From Kiloniella litopenaei (GTDB taxonomy: Bacteria; Pseudomonadota; Alphaproteobacteria; Kiloniellales; Kiloniellaceae), in assembly GCF_000982415.1 (NCBI RefSeq), contig NZ_LANI01000003.1, positions 248,001 through 312,000 on the forward strand: a DNA stretch of 64,000 bases. Reading direction: 5' to 3'. Position 1 is the first letter of the stretch. Each line of letters starts with the position of its first letter. The notes under the pieces were generated by a model. It ran no database searches and was not told the DNA's origin. It was given only the letters and a program-made list of their open reading frames with translations. The position numbers were made by a program, and so were the translations under genes. Shown in pieces: positions 8,961 to 17,825 of this stretch.

Positions 8961-10136
8961 TTAATCGCGCTCGACACAGAGAGCTATTCCCTGTCCACCG
9001 CCAATACAGAGGGTCGCGAGCCCTTTTTTAACATCACGACGCTGCATTTCATGAAGCAACGTCACCAGAACACGTGCACCAGAAGCCCCAATCGGGTGCC
9101 CCAAAGCAATGGCCCCGCCGTTTACATTCACAATATCTGTGTTCCAGCCCAGTTCCCGGTTAACGGCAATGGCTTGCGCCGCAAATGCTTCGTTGGCTTC
9201 AACCAACTCAACATCGTCGATAGTCCAGCCTGCTTTTTCTAATGCCTTGCGACTGGCTGGAATAGGGCCAGTCCCCATAATGGCGGGATCCACACCGGCA
9301 GTTGCCCAGGACACAATTTTTGCCAACAGCTTGATACCATCAGCTTGCGCCTTGCTTTCAGACATCATCACAACAGCGGCAGCACCATCATTAATACCAG
9401 ATGCATTCCCTGCGGTGACCGTACCTTCCCGGTCAAAAGCGGCTCTTAACTTGGCCAGGCCTTCAGCCGTTGTATCCGGTTTTGGATGTTCATCAGTCGC
9501 GACAACAACTTCACTGCGCCGGGTTTTCACAGTAACGGGAACAATCTCGTCCTTGAAATAGCCGGCTTCCTGCGCAATCGCCGCTTTTTGCTGAGATCCG
9601 GCAGCAAAGGCATCCTGATCTTTGCGGGATATATTAAACTTCGCCGCAATATTTTCAGCTGTTTTTCCCATGTGATAATCGTTCATTGCACACCACAATC
9701 CGTCCTTGATCATGGTATCAACCAGTTTGACATCACCCATTTTGGTCCCTGTGCGCATGTGCGACACATGCGGGGCTAAACTCATGTTCTCCTGCCCACC
9801 GGCAACAACAACCTCTGCATCACCTAAGGCAATGGACTGATAGCCCAAAGCCACTGTCCGCAAACCCGACCCACAAATCTGATTAATGAGATAGGCAGTC
9901 TTCTCATGTGGAATCCCAGCGCCTAGAGCAGCTTGGCGTGCAGGGTTTTGCCCGTCCCCGGCAGTAAGAATTTGCCCCAATATCACTTCATCAACATCTT
10001 CAGGTGACACACCTGCCCGCGCCAGAGCTTCGCGAATAGCAACCGTTCCAAGCTCCGCAGCCGGAACCGTCGAAAGTCCTCCCCCGAAAGCGCCAACCGG
10101 GGTTCTCGCGGCCCCGACAATAACAACACCAGACAT
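8961..10136 (-). CDS. phaA: Acetyl-CoA C-acetyltransferase (beta-ketothiolase)
   Basis: Condenses two acetyl-CoA to acetoacetyl-CoA, the first step of PHB synthesis. The protein has 391 residues. C88 in NQICGSGL is the acyl-accepting cysteine, GHPIGASG carries the active-site histidine and CIGGGQGIA near the C-terminus holds the second cysteine. An upstream in-frame start at 10166 would add 10 residues, but the ATG at 10136 gives the standard [15 protein letters not shown] start and has AAAGGA at good spacing. The phaB gene follows after about 190 bases. Confidence 0.95.
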   Translation of the reverse strand: MSGVVIVGAARTPVGAFGGGLSTVPAAELGTVAIREALARAGVSPEDVDEVILGQILTAGDGQNPARQAALGAGIPHEKTAYLINQICGSGLRTVALGYQSIALGDAEVVVAGGQENMSLAPHVSHMRTGTKMGDVKLVDTMIKDGLWCAMNDYHMGKTAENIAAKFNISRKDQDAFAAGSQQKAAIAQEAGYFKDEIVPVTVKTRRSEVVVATDEHPKPDTTAEGLAKLRAAFDREGTVTAGNASGINDGAAAVVMMSESKAQADGIKLLAKIVSWATAGVDPAIMGTGPIPASRKALEKAGWTIDDVELVEANEAFAAQAIAVNRELGWNTDIVNVNGGAIALGHPIGASGARVLVTLLHEMQRRDVKKGLATLCIGGGQGIALCVERD

Positions 10137-10234
10137 TACAGATCCTTTCAGAAAACTGTGTCTCAAATATTATGATCTAAACTGGAAGCCCGTTTTGTTA
10201 AAGCGACCAGCTCGCACTACCCTATTCACCATCA

Positions 10235-10252
10235 GCACATGCTGCACTGCAA
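10235..10252. promoter_or_regulatory. TGC-rich putative PhaR-binding site upstream of phaA
   Basis: GCACATGCTGCACTGCAA upstream of phaA contains CTGC-ACT-GCAA, one base off the CTGCN3GCAG element reported for Rhodobacter PhaR. The 8-mer GCAGTGCA (here on the minus strand) recurs at 12007-12014 in front of phaR. Its role as an operator is inferred from this recurrence and the neighbouring genes. Confidence 0.35.
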
Positions 10253-10363
10253 AATTATTACACAAACCATAACGAGGCTAAGCATGAAAAATCAAGAGAA
10301 TATTACGCCAATGTGACATAAAAATTTATTTTTTTGCACAAATATTGAAATTATATTGCATTT

Positions 10364-11446
10364 TTATGCTGTTATTTGTTTCATCCAATCTGACATCGGA
10401 ATCCATGATTTCGATTGTGCGCCGCGACTAACCATCATGCCGATATGCCCCAAAGAGGTGTGAATAATCGCATTATTTGCCAGAGCTTCCGCACCGGCAA
10501 GAGAAGACGCCTTTGGCACGATACGGTCATTATCAGATACAACCGATAGTGTTGGCAGCTGAACTTTATCCAAAGTAATGGTTTCACCAGCAATAGACCA
10601 GAGACCTTTTTCAGTCAAATTTTCCCCGTACCATCCCTGAAGGCATTCTCTGGCTACCTTCTGCGTTAGAGGCACGCCGTCATTCAACCAATCTTCCAAA
10701 GAGATAAAGGTTTTTGCCTGTTCTGTATTTTCACCAAATGACCTGAAGTTCGAAAATTTTCGCAAAGACAGTGTCGGATCTAACGACGCAAACAAACCTT
10801 GCATTATTTCAGACGGCAGATGACCGATCGACTGAACCAAGGGCAAAAGACATTGAAGCCACTCTCCCTGTTGTATTGCTCTTTCGTCTTTACCCTCGTG
10901 AAAATCCCAAGGGCTCGCAATCAAAACCAAGGAACGGATTTTCGGCTGATTTAAAACAGTCAAAGCCGTCGCCAAGGTCCCTCCCATGCAATAACCAATG
11001 ACAATTGGCTTTTGCCCGCTTTGTTCTGCAACTTCCTGTAAAGCGGCTTGCAGATACCGGACAATATAGTCTTCAAGCCCAAAATCATGCTCTGCTACAT
11101 CAGGCCGCCCCCAATCCACAACGTAAGGAGCCCAGCCTTCCCCTACTAACCACCGGAGAAAGCTTTTCTCCTGCATTAAATCAAGGATGTAATAGCGGTT
11201 GACCAAAGAGGGAATAACAAAGAGAGGATATCCTCCCCTTCCTTCCGAATAATCCAGAAGCGAAGCAGAGCCTTGGGACCAGACAACAGGCGTGTGGTTT
11301 CGAATGTTGATGAAATCTGCATCCTGATATTTTTTGATTCCCTCTTGATAAAGCGAAAACCGCCGGGCAATAGCCCGATCTATGGCCTGATGAAATTGCA
11401 AAGGATCTTCACCCGAGATCTTACTCGCGATTTGCGCCTTCATCAT
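10364..11446 (-). CDS. phaC: Poly(3-hydroxyalkanoate) synthase, class III-type catalytic subunit
   Basis: Polymerises hydroxyacyl-CoA into PHA granules. Counting from the ATG at 11446 the protein has 360 residues, the size of class III PhaC. The alpha/beta hydrolase triad is C153 in GYCMGGTLA, D305 or D307 in VVSDNDRIVP and H334 in SLGHIGMM, very close in spacing to the Allochromatium enzyme. The frame stays open to 11716, but that extra stretch overlaps the preceding gene and looks non-native. The true start is 11446 or the adjacent ATG at 11443. It overlaps the upstream gene by about 26 bases. Confidence 0.9.
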   Translation of the reverse strand: MMKAQIASKISGEDPLQFHQAIDRAIARRFSLYQEGIKKYQDADFINIRNHTPVVWSQGSASLLDYSEGRGGYPLFVIPSLVNRYYILDLMQEKSFLRWLVGEGWAPYVVDWGRPDVAEHDFGLEDYIVRYLQAALQEVAEQSGQKPIVIGYCMGGTLATALTVLNQPKIRSLVLIASPWDFHEGKDERAIQQGEWLQCLLPLVQSIGHLPSEIMQGLFASLDPTLSLRKFSNFRSFGENTEQAKTFISLEDWLNDGVPLTQKVARECLQGWYGENLTEKGLWSIAGETITLDKVQLPTLSVVSDNDRIVPKASSLAGAEALANNAIIHTSLGHIGMMVSRGAQSKSWIPMSDWMKQITA

Positions 11447-11864
11447 TTCCGGAATTTTCGGAACCAGCTTCGAGTTCGGCAATTTGTCTTGCAAGATCCC
11501 CAAGCCGAGCTTTGAGCTCTGCAATGTCATCATCGCTGACACCATGTGCATTGGTAACGGAACCGGACTTGTTTTGCGTTTGCTTGCCACCGGGTTCTGT
11601 CCCTTTTGCTTGCCCGAAATCGTATTGCAACACCGACTGGAAGGGATTTTCCCCTCCTCTTGCATCTGGGTGGTAGAGGCTATGGTAAAAAGCTTCCCAC
11701 TGCCTGTACAGATCAATTATTGCCGGATCGAGATCCGTCGACAAATCTGCCATCAGATGCCACGGCGTCAGCCGTAACCCGGACAGGTGGGCAATCCATA
11801 GATCCAGGTACTCATCAGCAAGTTGATCGATGTCATTTTCCCTGTCCAAGAAGCCCTCTCTCAC
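11421..11864 (-). CDS. Putative PHA synthase accessory subunit (PhaE/PhaR-like)
   Basis: Protein of 147 residues directly before phaC and overlapping it by about 26 bases, so translation is probably coupled. The N-terminal half is helical and aromatic (LADEYLDLWIAHLSG, IDLYRQWEAFYHSLYH). A polar linker follows, and the C-terminus is a short coiled coil (IAELKARLGDLARQIAELE). Two-subunit PHA synthases of classes III and IV need a second subunit, PhaE or PhaR, that ends in a similar coiled coil. Position and layout suggest that role here. The protein is much shorter than typical PhaE and I cannot confirm homology by eye. Confidence 0.6.
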   Translation of the reverse strand: MREGFLDRENDIDQLADEYLDLWIAHLSGLRLTPWHLMADLSTDLDPAIIDLYRQWEAFYHSLYHPDARGGENPFQSVLQYDFGQAKGTEPGGKQTQNKSGSVTNAHGVSDDDIAELKARLGDLARQIAELEAGSENSGNDEGANRE

Positions 11865-12006
11865 ATAATATACGTATCTGTATTGCGTTGGCTAAAAGCT
11901 ATATTCGCACAAGCAATGAGAAAAACAGACAAAAAATTCTCTTTTTTAAAGGCTTTTATACCCTATTCATTGACAGATACCATCGCAGCGCAGCAATATT
12001 TAATAA

Positions 12007-12022
12007 GCAGTGCACAAACAGC
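12007..12022. promoter_or_regulatory. Possible PhaR-binding site upstream of phaR
   Basis: GCAGTGCACAAACAGC lies about 55 bases before the phaR start, in the divergent phaC/phaR region. It shares the 8-mer GCAGTGCA with the phaA upstream site. It may mediate autoregulation, but this is a weak match to any known consensus. Confidence 0.25.
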
Positions 12023-12076
12023 AATAAGCCAGCGATTAAAACTGGCAAACATAATTAAGCATTGGAGGCGAGGATC

Positions 12077-12688
12077 TTGGCGACCTCAAAATCAGGGAAT
12101 AATGACGAAGCCATCGTCATAAAAAAATATGCAAATAGACGTCTGTATAACACAGCAACCAGTAGCTATGTCACACTAGACCATCTCTGCCAGATGGTTA
12201 AGGATGACGTGGAGTTTGTTGTCTATGATGCGAAATCAGGAAATGACATCACACGATCCGTTTTAACCCAGATCATCGTCGAAGAAGAGGCAAAGGGACA
12301 AAACCTGTTGCCGATTTCCTTCTTACGTCAATTGATCAGCCTTTATGGCGATTCTATGCAATGGGTCGTTCCAAAGTATCTGGAACACATGATGGAGGGT
12401 TTTTCCGAAAATCAGGATAAAATGCGCCAGTCTATGCAAGAAACCTTTGGCGGCATATTTCCATTTGGCAATTTGGATGAAATGAACAAGCAAAACATGG
12501 CCCTTTTTGAAAACGCCATGCAAATGCTATCTCCATTTCAACATGCACAAACTTCCTCGTCTCAACGGACAGAAGAATCCGATGAAAAGCAATCTGCCGC
12601 ACAGGCTGATAACGGTGGTTTTGATGACCTTAAGACACAAGTCGAACAGTTGCAAAAGCAACTCGACGCCCTAAGCAAAAAGAAGTAG
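12077..12688 (+). CDS. phaR: Polyhydroxyalkanoate synthesis repressor
   Basis: PHA-responsive DNA-binding regulator of about 203 residues. The N-terminal PhaR domain shows IKKYANRRLYNT followed by YVTLDHLCQMVKDDVEFVVYD. The middle binds PHB in homologues, and the C-terminus is a coiled coil (LKTQVEQLQKQLDALSKKK). Known members repress phasin and sometimes their own gene and are released by binding nascent polymer. The TTG at 12077 has a strong GGAGGCGAGG before it. The alternative TTG at 12062 has none. It is divergent from the phaC unit across about 210 bases. Confidence 0.92.
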   Translation: MATSKSGNNDEAIVIKKYANRRLYNTATSSYVTLDHLCQMVKDDVEFVVYDAKSGNDITRSVLTQIIVEEEAKGQNLLPISFLRQLISLYGDSMQWVVPKYLEHMMEGFSENQDKMRQSMQETFGGIFPFGNLDEMNKQNMALFENAMQMLSPFQHAQTSSSQRTEESDEKQSAAQADNGGFDDLKTQVEQLQKQLDALSKKK

Positions 12689-12716
12689 CCAAGCAGTACG
12701 AAGAAACATTGTCCTT

Positions 12717-12748
12717 TAAATGGCTCTCGATTTGTCGGGGGCCATTTA
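12717..12748 (+). terminator. Possible terminator of phaR
   Basis: TAAATGGC at 12717-12724 pairs with GCCATTTA at 12741-12748, an 8-bp stem with a 16-base loop. No long T-run follows, so it may be a weak or factor-assisted terminator. It lies between phaR and the convergent PAS-GGDEF-EAL gene. Confidence 0.4.
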
Positions 12749-12832
12749 TAGATGAATTACTCTCATTCTGAAGAATTGAGTAATAGACTTGGTACTGGCA
12801 GACTTCAGTGCTGGCAGACTTGAAATTGATAA

Positions 12833-14554
12833 CTATTTCGGAAAGACAATTGTGCCTTCTGCTTCAGCATTATTGGTAAGCCAATCAGGCTTTATTTCCG
12901 GTTGCCCAAAATAAAATCCCTGTAGCAAATCAATCCCTTCGCGCGAGAGGAACTCTGCCTCTTCGGCCGTCTCAACAAATTCTGCAATTGTTGTATGGTT
13001 CAAGGCCTTTGCCAAACCAAGCAGGTTTCGCACAAAAATTTGGTTCTCTTCATTGTCCAAAATACCGGCAATGAAGGACCCATCAATCTTGATGATATCA
13101 ACAGTCAAGGTTTTCAGATGTCTGAATGTTGTATAACCCGCCCCAAAATCATCAATGGCAACTTTACATCCCAACTGCCTGACCGCTGAAACAAAACGAG
13201 CTGATTCCTCTAAATCGTGAAGCGCTGCGGTTTCTGTAATTTCAACGATCAGTCGCTTGGCTATATCAGGCCTTGATTTCACACGCGAAGATAACGCCCT
13301 GAGCCAGCTACGATCTGACGCTGTTAAACCTGATATATTTAATGACATCGTTATGTTTGGATAACGGGCCAAGTCTTCCAAGGCCAGTTCCAAAACTCTG
13401 CGATCAATGACCCGCATCATGCCCAATTGCTCGACAACGGGAATGAACCTGCCCGCTGGCACTATTTGGCCATCACGGTCAAACATGCGCAAAAGCGCTT
13501 CAACCAGAACAAGTTCATGAGTTTCTGAATCCACAATCGGCTGGTAAGCCAAAGCGATGCGATCTTCTTTTAGCGCAAGTTTGACTTCCTCCCCAATAAT
13601 CATACTGGTTCGATAGTTTTCACATTGCTCGACAGTTAGCTCATAGGGCTTAACACAATCACGACCATTAGATTTCGCATCCAACAATGCACTTTCGGCT
13701 TTTGCAAAGGCATCAAAACTGGTCTTGGTCTGTTCAGGAAAGTCAACGAACCCTACAGAAACAGTCACATAAATACGTTCGTCATTAATTTCAAACGGCG
13801 TTTCACGGACAGTTTGTAAAATCCTGTCAGCTATGGTGTCAGCCTCTTCATGCGAGGCAACGCTCATAATAACACCGAATCGATCGCCGCCCAGACGACC
13901 GACGATATCAGCACCTCGAATACTTTTATCCAGGCGCTCGCCAACCTCTACCAAAACGGAATCACCCGCTTCAAAACCATAGGCCGTATTAATCATACCA
14001 AGGTGATCAACCCCAACTGCAAGGAAGGCACCGACGTTGCTGTAACGAATAGCCTGTTCTAGAGAAAAATCGAGAGATTCTCTAAGTCTCAGCTTATTAA
14101 AATGCCCCGAGAGTTCATCATAACTTGCCAGATATTCAAGCCTTGCCTCAGCTTGTTTCTTTACAGTTACAGGTCGCAAGACACCAGTTAATCGGGTAGG
14201 AGCCCCCGTGGTCGAAACATCAACCGCACCACGGTCATGAACCCACTGAAAATTGCCCGAACCATCACGAATACGATATTCACAATCGTAGTAGGCTTCG
14301 CCAGCGAAATGGTCCGTTAAATTTCGCATTCTTGCGGGCAGGTCTTCGGGATTAATACGATTGTGATAGGTTTCACCTGTGGCCGGAATCAAGTTGTCTT
14401 CCAAACCAAAAAGAGACGCAGCTCTGCCCAGCCACATAAGGCTATCTGTTGCCAAGTCCCATTCGTACATGACATCCCCAGATGACTCCAATGCAGTCGT
14501 CATCTGGTCCAGCAAAGAAAGATCTATATTATTATCACGAGCGGACCGAAGCAC
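12833..14554 (-). CDS. PAS-GGDEF-EAL protein, likely c-di-GMP phosphodiesterase
   Basis: Protein of 573 residues. A PAS fold with PAC segment covers about 20-130 (VMYEWDLATDSLMWLG, YRIRDGSGNFQWVHDRG). A GGDEF domain follows at about 145-305 and an EAL domain at about 325-560. The GGDEF signature reads GGDRF, losing the metal-binding glutamate, so cyclase activity is doubtful. The EAL domain keeps VEALLR, the asparagine in SLNISG, EITETA, IDDFGAGYT, IIKIDGSFI and LLQGFYFG, as expected of an active phosphodiesterase. No membrane segment is seen, so it should be cytosolic. The GTG start has AGGAG 10 bases upstream. Signals received by the PAS domain are unknown. Confidence 0.9.
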   Translation of the reverse strand: MLRSARDNNIDLSLLDQMTTALESSGDVMYEWDLATDSLMWLGRAASLFGLEDNLIPATGETYHNRINPEDLPARMRNLTDHFAGEAYYDCEYRIRDGSGNFQWVHDRGAVDVSTTGAPTRLTGVLRPVTVKKQAEARLEYLASYDELSGHFNKLRLRESLDFSLEQAIRYSNVGAFLAVGVDHLGMINTAYGFEAGDSVLVEVGERLDKSIRGADIVGRLGGDRFGVIMSVASHEEADTIADRILQTVRETPFEINDERIYVTVSVGFVDFPEQTKTSFDAFAKAESALLDAKSNGRDCVKPYELTVEQCENYRTSMIIGEEVKLALKEDRIALAYQPIVDSETHELVLVEALLRMFDRDGQIVPAGRFIPVVEQLGMMRVIDRRVLELALEDLARYPNITMSLNISGLTASDRSWLRALSSRVKSRPDIAKRLIVEITETAALHDLEESARFVSAVRQLGCKVAIDDFGAGYTTFRHLKTLTVDIIKIDGSFIAGILDNEENQIFVRNLLGLAKALNHTTIAEFVETAEEAEFLSREGIDLLQGFYFGQPEIKPDWLTNNAEAEGTIVFPK

Positions 14555-15041
14555 GGTCTGTCAACTCCTACCTGAAGATGGACAACTATAAATACCCATA
14601 CAAGACACTGATATTCACGTTAAATTTAATTAAATAATAGCGATCAAGTGATTAACGAATACTGAATCCAATTCATAATTAATCGCAAATACATAAATAC
14701 ATGCTTTTGTATAAGGGCTTTACCAACTCTGTTGCAAGAAACTAATTTTCTCTTTGAGAACAGGTGATTAATCAAAATAGACTAGAACTGATGAAGTATC
14801 CAATATACCGGACAGAATAAGCTTTCAATACAAACCTCATGCTCTGAAATAACAACCTTTCAATAAGCCACCTTTATTGGTTAACAAAAAGTTAATACAC
14901 ATACACACTAAGTACAAATCACCATTTTTAAAAAATTTTATACAATATCTATTGAAATCAACCAACAAAGGGGCTATTTCACACTAAAAATAATGTAAAC
15001 ACCTTGCTATGTAAGCATACGTTATAAGTAGGTAAAATTTG
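14555..15041. other. AT-rich divergent intergenic region without genes
   Basis: These 487 bases separate the PAS-GGDEF-EAL gene and the XRE regulator gene. No convincing ORF or RNA is visible. It is clearly AT-richer than the flanks. It contains a 10-bp palindrome TGATTAATCA at 14765-14774, a second GTGATTAA at 14648-14655 and GTTAAC around 14879. These could be operators, but no function can be assigned. Confidence 0.5.
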
Positions 15042-15437
15042 GTGACTCAAATAAATAATAATTCGTCCGATACACACCGTATTGAGAACCACGTAGGTCA
15101 GAAAATACGCGAACGCAGAACAATGCTTGGGCTTACTCAGCAGCAACTGGCTGACTTAATCGGGGTTACCTATCAACAGGCTCACAAGTACGAGCGCGGT
15201 ATAAATAGAGTCTCCGCAGGACGCTTATACGAAATTTCACAAGCCCTAGGTGTTGAGATAAGTTTTTTTTACGAAGGACTTGATAACAGCCAGAATATCG
15301 TAAGCGAACGACAACGCATGTGTCTGGATCTCGCCCGCAACTTTACCAACATAAAGAATGAAAAACATCAGGACGCGTTGAGCATGCTTTGCAGGGTATT
15401 ATCAGAACAATCCCTGTCTGACCCCGAAGCGGCCTGA
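15042..15437 (+). CDS. XRE-family transcriptional regulator, PraR/PhrR-like
   Basis: Protein of about 131 residues. The helix-turn-helix is at about residues 20-75 (VGQKIRERRTMLGLTQQQ, then YQQAHKYERGINRVSAGRLY), followed by ISQALGVEISFFYEG and a short helical tail. This layout matches the small alphaproteobacterial regulators that include rhizobial PraR and PhrR, which act in surface attachment and quorum sensing. The GTG at 15042 is preferred over the TTG immediately before it. Target genes are unknown. The long AT-rich region upstream may hold its own operator. Confidence 0.85.
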   Translation: MTQINNNSSDTHRIENHVGQKIRERRTMLGLTQQQLADLIGVTYQQAHKYERGINRVSAGRLYEISQALGVEISFFYEGLDNSQNIVSERQRMCLDLARNFTNIKNEKHQDALSMLCRVLSEQSLSDPEAA

Positions 15438-15519
15438 GCAAATTGCAAAATCAAGTGATCAAATCTAGCGCCGAATCTGGAAAGTTCTGGGCTTATTCCA
15501 GGCGCTAAAAACTTAGTTT

Positions 15520-16581
15520 TCAAAAGATACCGAGTCTTTCCTGATGATATTTTTCAGCTTGGATTTGGCGCCACCACAACTGATTTTCTACGTACCAATC
15601 AACGGTATCTATTAACCCCTGTTCAAAAGTATTTTTTGGGGACCACCCCGTTTTTGACCTGAACTTGGATGCGTCTAACGCATATCGTTGATCATGACCA
15701 GGTCGATCTTGAACATACGCTATCAAATCTGAAAACGTTTTTTTGTCGGGGTGTTTCTGATGCAACCGGTCACAAATCCCCTCAACAACGGAACGATTTG
15801 TTTTCTCTTCTCCTGACCCAATCAGATAAGTTTCCCCAGTGCTGCCTTTCTCAATGGCGAGAAGCAATGCTGACACGTGATCAGTAACATGAATCCACTC
15901 TCTTACCTGCTGTCCATCGCCATATAGCGGCAAGGGTTTTCCATCAATTGCATTCGCAACCATCAAAGGAATTAGTTTTTCAGGAAATTGCCATGGACCA
16001 TAATTATTTCCGCAATTCGTCGTAATAACAGGTAACTTGTATGTATGCCACCAAGCTTTCACCAAATGATCCGAAGCCGCCTTCGAAGCGGAATAAGGCG
16101 ACCGCGGATCATAGGGGCTTGTTTCATCAAAAAAGCCCGTTTCCCCTAAAGCCCCATAGACCTCATCGGTTGAGATATGAAGGAGCTTAAACTGCTCTGG
16201 ATTTCCTTTTTCATTCCAAAATTCCAGAGCGTTTTGTAACAAATTAAAGGTACCAACAATGTTGCTGCCTATAAAGTCCTCAGGCCCATCGATCGACCGA
16301 TCAACGTGGCTTTCTGCTGCAGCGTGAATAACAATGTCTGGCTGCGCATCTTTGAATGCCTTTCGAACCCCAAGCTTATCTTCAAGAGCCATTTTCGAAA
16401 GAGAGAAGCAATCCTCAAAACCGTGTAATCTGTCCAAATCAGCCGCATAGGTCAGTTTATCCAGAACACTAATTCTACAGACTTTGAGCTGGCTTAACTG
16501 CCGAACAATCTCTGCGCCAATAAATCCCGCCCCACCCGTAACAAGAACCCTTTTGTCTTTCCAGAAATGTTCTGCACTCAT
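15520..16581 (-). CDS. rfbB: dTDP-glucose 4,6-dehydratase
   Basis: Makes dTDP-4-keto-6-deoxyglucose, a precursor of rhamnose and other deoxysugars for surface polysaccharide. The 353-residue extended SDR has GGAGFIGAEIV at the NAD site, HAAAESHVDRSIDGP, STDEVYG and the catalytic YSASKAASDHLVKAW, with NNYGPWQFPEKLIP after it. All are RfbB signatures. The partner genes rfbA, rfbC and rfbD are not in this window, so either they lie elsewhere or this enzyme feeds another nucleotide-sugar route. Confidence 0.93.
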   Translation of the reverse strand: MSAEHFWKDKRVLVTGGAGFIGAEIVRQLSQLKVCRISVLDKLTYAADLDRLHGFEDCFSLSKMALEDKLGVRKAFKDAQPDIVIHAAAESHVDRSIDGPEDFIGSNIVGTFNLLQNALEFWNEKGNPEQFKLLHISTDEVYGALGETGFFDETSPYDPRSPYSASKAASDHLVKAWWHTYKLPVITTNCGNNYGPWQFPEKLIPLMVANAIDGKPLPLYGDGQQVREWIHVTDHVSALLLAIEKGSTGETYLIGSGEEKTNRSVVEGICDRLHQKHPDKKTFSDLIAYVQDRPGHDQRYALDASKFRSKTGWSPKNTFEQGLIDTVDWYVENQLWWRQIQAEKYHQERLGIF

Positions 16582-16671
16582 AGACAGACCTCACCTAAAT
16601 TAAAGCTGGATATTTAAAAGAACTAGAGCACAAATCGTTCGAGGCTCCACAACCGTGAAATCACTCAAATA

Positions 16672-17118
16672 TTAACCAATTTCCAAAAACTCACCATCAT
16701 CGGATTCATCAGCAACAGACATAGATGAAATATCTACGATTCGACACAGACGACGATGAAGAATTTCAATGGAAACTGGTTTCGCCAAAACATCACTTAC
16801 ACCAGATTGAATGGCTTCCATCACGCGTTCGTATTCCGTATGCCCCGTTAAAAGAATAATAGGAACACGACTGAAAAAACCGCCTTCTTTCCTCAAGTCC
16901 CGTGTAAATTGCAGACCATCCACAGGCTCCATTTCCCAGTCCGTGATAATGATATCGGGCTTTTTAAACTTAAGCTCTGCCCTTGCTGCTTCGACGTCAC
17001 GTATATATTGAACGTCAAAGATCCCCATCGCATTGAAAATTGTCTTAACAATACGCAACATGTGCGGACTGTCGTCGACAACCATCACATTCAATCCTGA
17101 TAAATCGTAGGCAGACAA
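16672..17118 (-). CDS. CheY-like single-domain response regulator
   Basis: Protein of 148 residues consisting of one receiver domain plus a short acidic tail. The acidic pair is at residues 15-16 (MVVDDS), the phospho-acceptor is D60 in IIITDWEM, the switch threonine is in LLTGHTE and the lysine in LAKPVS. There is no output domain, so it must act through protein contacts, as CheY does. No kinase gene adjoins it. The start reads TTG at 17118 with only a weak ribosome site, and a later ATG is possible. Confidence 0.87.
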   Translation of the reverse strand: MSAYDLSGLNVMVVDDSPHMLRIVKTIFNAMGIFDVQYIRDVEAARAELKFKKPDIIITDWEMEPVDGLQFTRDLRKEGGFFSRVPIILLTGHTEYERVMEAIQSGVSDVLAKPVSIEILHRRLCRIVDISSMSVADESDDGEFLEIG

Positions 17119-17459
17119 ATTACTCTCGCAAGCTTCCTGGGTAGCCTTAAAAAATGAACAGCGGCAACACCTGATTTATAGCCCGAAGGACTATATAAAA
17201 AAAGCCGCGATTTGTTTCACACAGGATAATCGCACCTTAAATTATTCCCAAACACTGTATACTTACAGGCATTTTACACCGACTTGTTCGCTGGTTTCAC
17301 CGCTATTCAACACATCGACTTAAAAAAACACCCGAGCGCCAACACTCGAAATAAGAGTAACCGCCAAAAAAATAATTTATGATTGCAAACCATTAACGCT
17401 TTATTTTTATTACACCCAGACAATTCCATATCGTCAAATTAATCAGTCAGAGAATATTG
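17119..17459. other. Divergent intergenic region
   Basis: About 340 AT-rich bases between the receiver gene (minus) and the orphan membrane protein gene (plus). I see no ORF with a ribosome site, no tRNA and no strong hairpin. It probably holds the promoters of both flanking genes. Confidence 0.5.
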
Positions 17460-17825
17460 ATGATTCTAATCAAGTTTGCCGGACTACGACCACACGGTGA
17501 CCTTCTCACAACAATTTTGACTATTCTTTATCTGTTTGAATGGTTTTTTCTATTCGGACAACTCAGTGGTTACTATTCTCATTCAGGTCAGCTTAAAACT
17601 CATAGCTATCAATGGAATATTACGACCAGCGCCTATACGGTATTATTTTGGTGTACTTGGGTCAGCGCCATAACCGTCATTATATTATCAAAAGAATGCA
17701 AAGAATTTAAGATCGGTGGATTAGTTGGTTACAGCTTATTAGCGGCCGCCTCTTTGAACGTACTGTATCATTCACTATATCTGGCCCATCATATACCACA
17801 ATGCTTAATGACGGGATGTCGCTGA
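17460..17825 (+). CDS. Hypothetical small membrane protein
   Basis: Protein of 121 residues that I do not recognise. It has three clear hydrophobic segments: around LTTILTILYLFEWFFLFG, TVLFWCTWVSAITVIIL and GLVGYSLLAAASLNVLYHS. It should sit in the inner membrane. The C-terminus holds two cysteines (QCLMTGC). The ATG at 17460 follows a TTG and a weak AGAGAA. It stands alone between a receiver gene and a tRNA, in AT-rich DNA, which may mean recent acquisition or a fast-evolving gene. Confidence 0.6.
   Translation: MILIKFAGLRPHGDLLTTILTILYLFEWFFLFGQLSGYYSHSGQLKTHSYQWNITTSAYTVLFWCTWVSAITVIILSKECKEFKIGGLVGYSLLAAASLNVLYHSLYLAHHIPQCLMTGCR

Noticed and set aside
11447-11716. N-terminal extension of phaC by 90 residues
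   Set aside because: It overlaps the upstream subunit gene in another frame and looks unlike any PhaC N-terminus, whereas the 360-residue form matches class III size and triad positions.
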